A stretch of DNA of 34,007 bases, from positions 1 through 34,007 of the forward strand of contig JALUNR010000101.1 of the NCBI GenBank assembly GCA_027055005.1, given 5' to 3'. The notes beneath the pieces were generated by a model. It was not told the DNA's origin. It saw only the letters and a program-made list of their open reading frames with translations, and searched no databases. Within the stretch, counting starts at the first letter, position 1; the number at the start of each line of letters is the position of its first letter. Below are positions 9,890 through 19,000 of this stretch, piece after piece. The position numbers and the translations under genes are program-made. The stretch comes from Campylobacterales bacterium (GTDB lineage: Bacteria; Campylobacterota; Campylobacteria; Campylobacterales; QNZT01).

Positions 9890-10173
9890 CTTTTATTTTC
9901 CTTTAAAACTTTATCAAATGTATCAAATTTATCTATCAAGTAACCACTCTCTCCAACAAGTAGTAAGTACTCTTTATTTTTATATTTTATGATTGTCACT
10001 CTATTTTTACTATCAAGTGGTTTTTGTGCTATGATTTTTATATCTTCATTTTTTTTAATATCTATAAAATTTTTTTTGATTAAATAACTTTTTAGCCAAA
10101 ACAAAAAAGCAACTATCGCACCTAAAGCAAGAAGCATTTTTATATATGCAAAAGAGTACTCCATATCTACCAC
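9886..10173 (-). CDS. fliO: FliO-like flagellar biosynthetic membrane protein
   Basis: Single N-terminal TM helix, then IKIIAQKPLDSKNRVTIIKYKNKEYLLLVGESG typical of FliO; overlaps the fliN gene. Confidence 0.72.
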   Translation of the reverse strand: MVDMEYSFAYIKMLLALGAIVAFLFWLKSYLIKKNFIDIKKNEDIKIIAQKPLDSKNRVTIIKYKNKEYLLLVGESGYLIDKFDTFDKVLKENKS

Positions 10174-10469
10174 AACTCTTCTTTTTTGAAGTATTGTATA
10201 AGTGTATCTGAATCTAGTATTTCATTTATTCTAACTGCTAGATTTTCTTCAAAAACTATAACTTCACCTTTCCCAACTATCTTTTTATTTATATATAGTT
10301 CTATACTTTCACCAGCTGGTTTTTCAAGATTTATAACTGAACCTTTCTTTAGTTTCATAAAGTCTTTTACACTCATAGATATAGAGCCTAACTCACTTAC
10401 AAGTTCAACTCCAATATCAGTTAACTTATCATAGTTTATGGGGTACTTTTTCATATCCTCTTCACTCAT
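10167..10469 (-). CDS. fliN: FliN-family flagellar motor switch protein (SpoA/SPOA domain)
   Basis: DIGVELVSELGSISMSVKDFMKLKKGSVINLEKPAGESIELYINKKIVGKGEVIVFEENLAVRINEI: characteristic SpoA domain. Confidence 0.9.
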   Translation of the reverse strand: MSEEDMKKYPINYDKLTDIGVELVSELGSISMSVKDFMKLKKGSVINLEKPAGESIELYINKKIVGKGEVIVFEENLAVRINEILDSDTLIQYFKKEELW

Positions 10470-10501
10470 ATAGACTCCTTGTTGGTATAAAAGAGGATTC
10501 T

Positions 10502-10510
10502 ATTCTAGCA
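10502..10510 (-). promoter_or_regulatory. Candidate extended -10 (TGCTAGAAT) upstream of the fliN-fliO-polA-tamA-tamB cluster
   Basis: Plus-strand attctagca at 10502-10510 in the fliN/rhodanese gap; no convincing -35. Confidence 0.3.
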
Positions 10511-10520
10511 AATAATTTAT

Positions 10521-10907
10521 TTACAATTCATTTGGAATAGGAGCATTAGAAATTTTTTCTCCGAAATATGAAAGTATTCCATGGGAGAGATGAGATATAT
10601 TTTTATATCCCATATTATTTAGCGCATACATCACTTGACCTGTTCTATTTCCAGTTCTACAATAAAGCACAACTTTTTCATCTTTTAACTCTTCAAATTT
10701 ATTTATATGATTTCCAATAACTGAAGTTGGAACAAGTAGATCAGTTCCTACAATAGATGCATCATTGTACTCATAAACCTCTCTTATATCCATCAATATA
10801 AACTCTATATCTCCAGCTTTTCTAGCTTCTAACAAAGTTTGTAAAACCTCAGATGAAATCTCTGGGTTTTCTATCATTTGTTCCAATTCTTCTTTACTAT
10901 AAGACAT
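10521..10907 (-). CDS. Rhodanese-domain protein (putative sulfurtransferase)
   Basis: FILMDIREVYEYNDASIVG and active-site loop VVLYCRTGNRTGQV. Confidence 0.9.
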   Translation of the reverse strand: MSYSKEELEQMIENPEISSEVLQTLLEARKAGDIEFILMDIREVYEYNDASIVGTDLLVPTSVIGNHINKFEELKDEKVVLYCRTGNRTGQVMYALNNMGYKNISHLSHGILSYFGEKISNAPIPNEL

Positions 10908-10937
10908 TATTATATCTCCTGTTATTTTTTTATAAAG

Positions 10938-10943
10938 ATTATA
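10938..10943 (-). promoter_or_regulatory. Candidate -10 (TATAAT) directly after the hlyD-like stop codon, for the rhodanese gene
   Basis: Minus strand reads GAAAAA TAA TATAATC, about 30 nt upstream of the rhodanese ATG, which has a CAGGAG SD. Confidence 0.35.
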
Positions 10944-12176
10944 TTATTTTTCTGTAAAAGCATGCTTAGTTACATTTATAAACGGTTGCAATAAATACTC
11001 CATAATAGTTCTTTTGCCAGTTAAAATATTTATATTTGCTACCATTCCAGGAACTATAAGCTTATTTGGAGCAAACTCATAGTGATTTGCTTTTACTTTT
11101 ACTAAATAGTACATTTTATTATCTCTACTTGTAAAACTATCGGGACTTAGAGATATAACTTTACCTTTTATCATACCGTATTTTGCATAGTTATAGGCAG
11201 TTATTGATATAGAAACATTTTGATTTACCCATACTTTTGCTATATCTTTTGTATTTATTTTTGCTTCTATGACAAGTGAATCATCGATAGGAGTTATCTC
11301 TGCTAATCTATCTCCTGCTTTTATTATTCCTCCCATAGTATGGAAGTAAAGTTTTTTAACTATACCATCAACGGGAGAAAGTACTACTTTTCTTTTCTCT
11401 CTATCTTCATCTGCTTCACTTTTTTGTTCTAACTTTTGGATTTTTAGATTTACATCATCTAACTCTTTTAACCATTTTGATTTTACTTCACTTTTATTTG
11501 TATTTACTTTTGTATTAGCTTCTAAAATCTTTTGTTTTAGTATTCCAATAGATGATTTTGAATCAGCTACTTGAGTATATAAGTTTTGTTTTTTTGCAAG
11601 TTCAGATAAATATTGTTGTTTTGAAGCAGCTCCATTTCTTCTAAGTTTATTTATTATATTTAGTTTTTCATTTGCTATTTTAAGTTCTGATTGTAAATTT
11701 ACTAATTTTTGTTCTTTTTTTCTTTTTTCTAACTTATTTTGATAGAGTTTATTTTCTAATATAGTCTTTTTCTCTTTATATTGTTTCATTTCATTGTTAA
11801 AAATTTCTATTTGATCTTTTACTATTCTTTTAGTCATCAGTTTTGGTGAAAACTTCAACTCTTTTTCAAAGTTTATTTGTGCTTCTAATCGTCTTTTTTT
11901 GATTTTGTAAGAAAACAAATCTATCTCTTTTACTTTGAGATCAGATTGTGAAAAAGCATTTTTTAGTCTATATATAGGAGATCCTTTTTTAACCTTTTCA
12001 CCCTCTTTTACATATATCTTATCTATTATACCACCTTCTAAATGTTGTATAATTTTTGTCTGAGATGATGGAATAACTTTTCCATTTCCTCTAACAACTT
12101 CATCTATTTTAGCATAGTATGCCCATACCAAAAAAGTAGTTACCATAGCTATGATAAGATATACAGTTTTTTTCAT
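10944..12176 (-). CDS. HlyD/LapC-family type I secretion periplasmic adaptor (membrane fusion protein)
   Basis: Single N-terminal TM; VRGNGKVIPSSQTKIIQHLEGGIIDKIYVKEGEKVKKG lipoyl half-motif, long coiled coil, VVLSPVDGIVKKLYFHTMGGIIKAGDRLAEITP. Confidence 0.95.
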   Translation of the reverse strand: MKKTVYLIIAMVTTFLVWAYYAKIDEVVRGNGKVIPSSQTKIIQHLEGGIIDKIYVKEGEKVKKGSPIYRLKNAFSQSDLKVKEIDLFSYKIKKRRLEAQINFEKELKFSPKLMTKRIVKDQIEIFNNEMKQYKEKKTILENKLYQNKLEKRKKEQKLVNLQSELKIANEKLNIINKLRRNGAASKQQYLSELAKKQNLYTQVADSKSSIGILKQKILEANTKVNTNKSEVKSKWLKELDDVNLKIQKLEQKSEADEDREKRKVVLSPVDGIVKKLYFHTMGGIIKAGDRLAEITPIDDSLVIEAKINTKDIAKVWVNQNVSISITAYNYAKYGMIKGKVISLSPDSFTSRDNKMYYLVKVKANHYEFAPNKLIVPGMVANINILTGKRTIMEYLLQPFINVTKHAFTEK

Positions 12177-12182
12177 ACTTTT

Positions 12183-14300
12183 TTACCTTTTACTACTAAG
12201 AAGTTTTAATACATCTTCTTTTTTACCATCTGCTATAATTTTTCCTTTGTCTATCAAAATAACTCTATCTACTAATTCAAGGGCAGCAAATCTATGTGTT
12301 ATAACTATCAAAGTTTTTTTATCAATAGAACTGTTTAAATGCTCAACCAACCTTTTTTCTAGTCCAACATCAAGTCCTGTGGTTGGCTCATCAAGTATCA
12401 AAATAGGTGATTTGTTTAACAAAGCCCTTGCTAATCCTACTAAATGCCTTTGTCCAACAGATAGATTTTCTCCTCTTTCACCTACATCAAGTGAATGAGA
12501 ATCACTACTTCTTTTTACTAAATCCATCAAACCTGTTTTTTCTAAAAGTTGTGTCATCTCTTGTTTTGATATAACATGAGATAACTCTATATTTTCTTTT
12601 AAAGTACCACTAAAAAGATATGGTTCTTGTGGCATCAAAGATATATTGGTTCTTAATTCTACTGGATGAAGTAAAGATATATCTTGATTATCAAGATATA
12701 CTCTTCCTTCACTTGGATGATAAATACCTGTTAAGAGTTTTTGTATAGTAGTCTTTCCTGCACCAGTTTGCCCTACTATACCTACTCTTTCACCTGGATT
12801 TATCAAAAAAGAGATATTATCTATGGTTTTTGCTTTTTTATTTGGATGTACAAAAGATACATTTTCAAACTCTATTCTTCCCTTTGCTTTACCTACACCT
12901 ACCTCTATGTGTTTTTCCTCTTCAGTTGGAAGATTCCAGTATTTACTCAAACTTTCTAAAGATTCTTTTATTTGTTTATATCTTAGTATAAGATTTGAAA
13001 ATTGCATCACTGGGACCATAGCCCTACCTGATAACATAGTTATAGCTATAAGTCCACCAACACTTAAAGTTCCATTATGAATACAAAAAATTCCAGCTAT
13101 TATAGTTGCTATTGATATAGCTTGAACTAGATTTTGGGATATAAAAGCACTTATGCCATTTAACATAGCCATATTTTTTTGTATATTATGATAATAGTTT
13201 AATACTCTTGTCCATTTAAAAAGTCTTTGTGGAAGTGCATTTGCCAATCTTATAGCTTCATCTCCTTGTATTTGTTCTACCAAATATCCTTGTCTTGATT
13301 GAGTTTCTTCAAAACTTTTTTTATGTAGTTTTGCGATGGGATACTGCATAATAAAGTTAAATCCAAGTGCTAAAGTAGCTCCTACAACTGGAACTATTGC
13401 CATATTATGATTTATGATAAATATAACTGAGATTGCTAAAAAGAAAAATGGTAAATCCATCAACTGAGGAATTTTGTTTGCAAAAAAATCTTTTACAGCT
13501 GATAGTTCACGAAAAAGATTTACTTTTGTTCCTACCATATATCTATCATACTCTTTATGTACAGTTAAAATTTTTCTAAAAAGTTCTTCTTCCAAATGAT
13601 GAGATATCCTTATAGAAGCTTTTTCTAAAATACTAACTCTATATGCTTTTAAAATCGTATCAAAAACTAAAACTATCGCTACACCAAAAGTCAAAACATA
13701 TAGTGAATCAATAGCAAAATTTGGTACTATGGAGTTATAAACTATTCTTGAATACAAAGGGAATGCCAGTCCAAAGAGATTTATAAAAATACTTATAAAT
13801 CCAACTTCTAAAAAACTTTTATACTCTTTAAAAACTACTTTATAAAACCATGATTTACTATTTTTATCTTTTACTTTCAGAGTTTTATTTATCTCTTTAT
13901 TTTTTTCAAAAGTTATAATTTTGTTAAACCTTTTTACTGCCTTTAGAGATGCTTTTTGTCTTTTAGAGTAGTAACCTTGACTTATCTCAAAAATCTCTCC
14001 TTTTTTTTCAAACAAAACAATAGCATGTAAATTTTCATCTATTGCAATACAAGGGAAATGATGATTTTGAAGTTTTTTAGGATCAATAGTTTGGATATTT
14101 GTCTTTAAAGATAATCTTTTGCTTATCTCTTTTACCTCATCTTCATCAAATAAATCTAAACTTTTAAAAGCCATCTTTTCTAAAGTAGATAATTCTACCT
14201 TTCCATAAAAAAACTCTAGTATTGTTTGGTAAGATTCTAACAAAGGATTTGTTTTTAACTTTTGAAGTGCATCTTGCTCTTGTGTTGCTTCTTGTGTCAT
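12183..14300 (-). CDS. Type I secretion ABC transporter (LapB/HlyB-like, N-terminal C39-like domain apparently lacking the catalytic Cys)
   Basis: N-terminal C39-like region (HHFPCIAIDENLHAIVLFEKKGEIFEIS), TM domain, Walker A GQTGAGKTT, signature LSVGQRHLVGLARALL, Walker B PILILDEPT, H-loop ITHR. Confidence 0.95.
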   Translation of the reverse strand: MTQEATQEQDALQKLKTNPLLESYQTILEFFYGKVELSTLEKMAFKSLDLFDEDEVKEISKRLSLKTNIQTIDPKKLQNHHFPCIAIDENLHAIVLFEKKGEIFEISQGYYSKRQKASLKAVKRFNKIITFEKNKEINKTLKVKDKNSKSWFYKVVFKEYKSFLEVGFISIFINLFGLAFPLYSRIVYNSIVPNFAIDSLYVLTFGVAIVLVFDTILKAYRVSILEKASIRISHHLEEELFRKILTVHKEYDRYMVGTKVNLFRELSAVKDFFANKIPQLMDLPFFFLAISVIFIINHNMAIVPVVGATLALGFNFIMQYPIAKLHKKSFEETQSRQGYLVEQIQGDEAIRLANALPQRLFKWTRVLNYYHNIQKNMAMLNGISAFISQNLVQAISIATIIAGIFCIHNGTLSVGGLIAITMLSGRAMVPVMQFSNLILRYKQIKESLESLSKYWNLPTEEEKHIEVGVGKAKGRIEFENVSFVHPNKKAKTIDNISFLINPGERVGIVGQTGAGKTTIQKLLTGIYHPSEGRVYLDNQDISLLHPVELRTNISLMPQEPYLFSGTLKENIELSHVISKQEMTQLLEKTGLMDLVKRSSDSHSLDVGERGENLSVGQRHLVGLARALLNKSPILILDEPTTGLDVGLEKRLVEHLNSSIDKKTLIVITHRFAALELVDRVILIDKGKIIADGKKEDVLKLLSSKR

Positions 14301-14302
14301 AT

Positions 14303-16009
14303 CTAACCTTTATCTATCTTTGTTTTGTATTTAAAACTTAGTTTATCTACGATAGAGTCAAAAACACTATCCCATTTTTGAAAGCTTTTTTGACGAAATA
14401 ACTTCATATTTGGATATAGATAAGAAACTCTATCTTTATATCTATATCTCCAATCTGGTACTTTTTGCAACGGTACCCAAGTCTCTTTTCCTAAAGCACC
14501 ACTTAGGTGAGCTACTGAAGTATCACTAGAAATCACCAAGTCTAACTGTTCTATCAAAGATGCTGTTTTTGAAAAATCACTCAACTTATCTGTCATATCT
14601 ATTATTTTTTCTTCAAACCCATACTCACATATTTGTTTAGAATCCTCTCCAACTTGTAAAGAGTAAATAACAAACTTATCATTAAGTATTATCGGCTTAA
14701 AATAGTTTAACTTAAATACTTTTCCATCATAACTCTCTCCAGTATTACTAGCTCCCCAGCAAATCCCTATATATACTTTATCTTTATCTTTTTTTATTTG
14801 CATCAGAGTCTCTTTTTTTGCAAAAAGATATGGTTTTGTTTTGTATGGTATATCTTCTAAAGTATTGACTTCATATAGATATGGAAGTGAAAGCATAGAT
14901 ATTTGGTAGTCAAACTTAGGAGTTTTTTCACTCTCTCTTGCATAAAAAATATCCACATTTTTTAGCGAATTTTCAAAAAGGGTTTTTAACTCATCTCTGC
15001 ATTGAAGTATCACTTGTGAACCAAATCTTTCTGTGAAACTCTCTACAAATCTAGCAAATTGGATACTATCACCAAATCCTTGTTCAGTATGAATAAGAAC
15101 CTTTTTATTTTTTAAATTTAAACCTTTTCGTACTTTTGGTGTCTTAAAAATATCTTTATATTTTGATATATGGCTTTTCATCTGTGGCTTTATAAATCTC
15201 CACTCATACTCTCTAAAACCATTTTTAAAATCACCTAACATCAAATATGTAGTAGCTAAGTCAAAATGAGCATTTACAAAATTTGCATCGAGTTCTATCG
15301 CTTTTTTATAGCATTTTATTGCTTCACCAAATCTTCCAATATGTTTAAGTGAATTTGCTAAATTTGCATAAGAATTTGCCCCAAATGGATCTAATTTTAT
15401 AGATTTTTTATGTAAAATAATAGCATCTTTGTATTTATAAATATTGTTATAAACATTTCCAAGATTTGTATAAGCTCCTGAGCTTTTTGGAGAATTTTTT
15501 ATTGAAATTTTATGAAATTTTTCAGCCTTTTCATACATTTTTAGCTTTGAGTAACAAGAACCTATGTTTGAGTAAAGTTCAAAATAGTCAGTTTTTAACT
15601 TTAAAGCTTCTTGGAAAATCAAAATAGCTTTATTGTATTGTTGAAGTTTATAAAATACTCCACCAAGGTTATTTAATGCTTTTAAATGTTTTGGATTTTT
15701 CAGTAAACAATCTTTATAGGCAGATACAGCTTCTTTAAGTCTTTGTATCTCTTCAAAAGTTATACCTACATTGTAGTAAATTTCACAATTATTTGGAGTT
15801 TGTAAAATAGCTTGTTTATAAACAATCAAAGCTTCTTTATATCTTTTTAGATTTCTTAGACTATTTGCTAAAGCTAATTTATACTCTACTTTTTTATATT
15901 TTCTCATTAGATGAGAAAAGTATTTTAAAGCCTCTTTATACTCTCTTTTGTTGTAAAGATAAACAGCTTTTTTAAAGAGTTCATTTTCGATATTTACTAC
16001 CTTTGACAA
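14303..16009 (-). CDS. TPR-repeat protein with C-terminal GT-B-like glycosyltransferase domain
   Basis: Multiple TPRs (NLANSLKHIGRFGEAIKCYKKAIELD etc.) then HTEQGFGDSIQFARFVESF, MLSLPYLYEVNTLEDIPYKTKPYL, LDLVISSDTSVAHLSGALGKETWVPLQKVPDWRYR. TTG start with AGGAGG-type SD. Confidence 0.88.
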   Translation of the reverse strand: MSKVVNIENELFKKAVYLYNKREYKEALKYFSHLMRKYKKVEYKLALANSLRNLKRYKEALIVYKQAILQTPNNCEIYYNVGITFEEIQRLKEAVSAYKDCLLKNPKHLKALNNLGGVFYKLQQYNKAILIFQEALKLKTDYFELYSNIGSCYSKLKMYEKAEKFHKISIKNSPKSSGAYTNLGNVYNNIYKYKDAIILHKKSIKLDPFGANSYANLANSLKHIGRFGEAIKCYKKAIELDANFVNAHFDLATTYLMLGDFKNGFREYEWRFIKPQMKSHISKYKDIFKTPKVRKGLNLKNKKVLIHTEQGFGDSIQFARFVESFTERFGSQVILQCRDELKTLFENSLKNVDIFYARESEKTPKFDYQISMLSLPYLYEVNTLEDIPYKTKPYLFAKKETLMQIKKDKDKVYIGICWGASNTGESYDGKVFKLNYFKPIILNDKFVIYSLQVGEDSKQICEYGFEEKIIDMTDKLSDFSKTASLIEQLDLVISSDTSVAHLSGALGKETWVPLQKVPDWRYRYKDRVSYLYPNMKLFRQKSFQKWDSVFDSIVDKLSFKYKTKIDKG

Positions 16010-16020
16010 AATCTCCTCCT

Positions 16021-16035
16021 CAAGTTATTTACTTG
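16021..16035 (-). promoter_or_regulatory. Small inverted repeat CAAGT-N5-ACTTG next to the SD of the TPR-glycosyltransferase gene
   Basis: Plus strand caagt tattt acttg, perfect 5-bp arms immediately before GAGGAGG on the minus strand; the stem is short. Confidence 0.25.
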
Positions 16036-16066
16036 GTACGGTGATAAGATAGCAAATATCGTTCCT

Positions 16067-16072
16067 ATTATA
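16067..16072 (-). promoter_or_regulatory. Candidate -10 (TATAAT) directly after the giant-gene stop codon, for the glycosyltransferase-ABC-HlyD genes
   Basis: Minus strand GGATTG TAA TATAATAGG; perfect -10 consensus but no recognised -35 or extended TG. Confidence 0.35.
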
Positions 16073-19000
16073 TTACAATCCTGCTACATGAAGAGTTACA
16101 TCAATATCATTTGTACTATCATGAAGTGTATAATCTCCATTTACTATGGCAGTTGTATCGCTATCATCACCTCCATATTTTGTTCCATTTTTATCTGTAA
16201 ACTCTAACTTACTTGCATCATCACTATCTATGTTTATTGTCAAACTATCATTACTATCTGTTAAATCATGAACCCACTCTCCATCTATAGTGTATTCTGC
16301 ATTACTTCCTCCATCACTTGTATCACTTCCAACATTTAGAGTTAGATTTGTGAAGTCGATTGTTTCTACATTGTTTAGATTTGAGTTAAATCCTAATGCT
16401 GTGTCTGATGCGATATTTGAACCTGTATTTCCAGTTATGGAAACTGTATCACTACCACTTCCACCATCAGTAGTGAAATTACCAACTTTACTAAAATCAA
16501 GAGTAAAGCTATCATCTCCACCAAGTCCATTTATGTTTGATGGTTCATCTCCACTTAAAGTTATGTTGTCATCTGCAGATGAGAGTTCAAGGTTTTCAAA
16601 TTCACTAAGTTTTGACATATCCAAATCCCCACTAATAGCAGTTGAGCCAAATTTCAAGGTATCATTTCCACCTTGATCAATGATATCAGTACTAAACTCA
16701 TCTCTAAAGTTATCAAATTCTGTTTTATCATCAAAAGTTATAGTATCATCTCCAGAAGATAACTTTAAAGTCTCTATATTTGACACATCTATCAAGTTTG
16801 CTGAGTCAATAGTTCCACTATCTGTGATATTTAATGTATCACTATTATCCCCTCCATCTATATCATCATTTGTATCAAGATTTGATATAGATACATTTAC
16901 TGTATCATCTCCAGCTCCTAGATTTACGGTGTCATCTCCGCTATCAAGATTTAGAGTGTCATCACCTGCACTTCCTGTTATGTTTACATCTGAACTGCTA
17001 TCATTTATAGTTACTGTACCTAAAGAACTACTTACATTGCTTAAATCCATAGATGAGTCATTTGCATTTAATGTTAAGTTTCCACTACCATCTACATTTA
17101 TAGTTCCGAGTATGCTATCATCAACCGTCATCGTTCCACTTGAAATGGTCAATGTATTTACATTTGTTAGATTTCCTGTGTAAGTATCCGTTCCACTCCA
17201 GTCAGTATTTATAACACCTCCACTTATAGTTGAAAAATCCATATCAGTAACACTATCAAGATTTGTAACATTGATAGTTCCATTATTTGTTACATTTATC
17301 CCTGAAACTATACTTGCATCAACATCAACATTTACTCCATTGTCAATAGAAATATTTGAATCTCCAAAATCTCCACTAAAAGTAGAATCTCCTGTAAATT
17401 TTATAGTTTCATTTGATGTATTTGTTAAAGCTATATTTGAAAAATCAACATTTGAGTTACTATCAATTTCTACAACAATACTTCCATCACCATCAACATT
17501 TCTATTTCCTAATATATCATCTGATACTGTAAAGGTATTTGAACTAATAGTAAGTGTAGATGAACCCAAATCTCCAGTAAAACTAAGATCACTATCACTA
17601 AAAGCTTGGATTGTTCCTCCTGATATATTTGATAAATCAGTTGAAGATTCTAGTGAAGTAATTTTTACAGTTCCACTGTTTGTAACATGGCATCCATCTA
17701 TGATAGAAGCTGTTGTTTGCATCGTAACTGAATTATCTACAAGTATATTGCCTGTATTACTAAAATCTCCACTAAAAGTAGAATCTCCTGTAAACTCTAC
17801 ACTCTCATCACTTGCACCAACAGTTATACTTGATAAATCTATACTAGAATCAGAGTTTATAGTAACTTTTATTTTTCCATCACCACTAACACTCTTGCCA
17901 TTCACAATAGTATCAGCTATTATTAACTCTCCTGATGCAACATCTACTGAGGAAAATTTATCTAAACTACCACTAAAAGTATTGTTTGCTGTAAATTTAG
18001 CTATATTTGTTCCTGTTGTTTGGATATTTGAAAAATCATCACTAGAATCACTATCTATAACAACTGTTGTACTTCCACCTCCTGTTATATCATGAGAATT
18101 TGATATATCATCACTAACAGTAAGTCTTTTGCCACTAAATACTTCTATTTCATCTATATCATCAAAAGTTCCTGTAAAATTAGAATTTTCTCTAAACTCT
18201 AACTTAGCAGTTCCAGTTATACCACTAAGTATGCTATAATCTTGATTTGAATCACTATTGATTTGTACTGTTATATTTCCTGCTCCACTAGATGTTGTAC
18301 TATTTAAAACTCCCTCTGTGATAGTTAGTGTTCCACTATCTATCTCTAAAGAATCCATTGTTGAGACATTTCCACTTGTCATATCTATATCACTATTAAA
18401 AATAGCTTTATTAGCACCTCCCGTTGTATTTATATTTGAAAGATCTACATTATCATTTGAAACTTTTACAACTATACTTCCATCACCATCTATAGTTTTA
18501 CCATTTGTTTGAGCATCAGTAAATGTAGCTACATAACCACTATTTACAGTTATACTCTCTATATTTGAGATTGTTATACCACTTAAATCTAAATTTCCAT
18601 TAATAACTAATTTATCACTATCATTTCCTCCATCTATGGAACTAGGCAATGTATCTATAGTAATAACATCATTTCCACCATTACTAACTACTGCATCACT
18701 TCCTCCATCTATGTTGATATTATCTACTGCATTTGTTGTTGTTATAGTATCATTTCCACTCCCATCATTTATAGTCACATCACCACTAAATCCACTCACA
18801 TCTATACTACTTGCATCTATAGTTGCATCACCATCACTCAAGTTTATAGTAACATTTCCACTTCCTTTTAAAGTTATATTTGATAAATCTTGTGCATTAA
18901 AAGCATTTACAACAAGTGAACTACTATCATCAATAGTTAAAGTTTTACCTGTAATTTTATTTGCATCAAGTGTTAGAGTACCACCTGTAATATTTATACC

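Noticed and set aside
16010-16072. Rho-independent terminator after the giant gene
   Set aside because: Only a 5-bp A/T-rich stem is present, with no following T-run on the minus strand.
17271-18095. 274-aa plus-strand ORF, the longest antisense ORF
   Set aside because: Low-complexity Ser/Pro/Val/Ile sequence mirroring the sense beta repeats; the sense frame is clearly coding.
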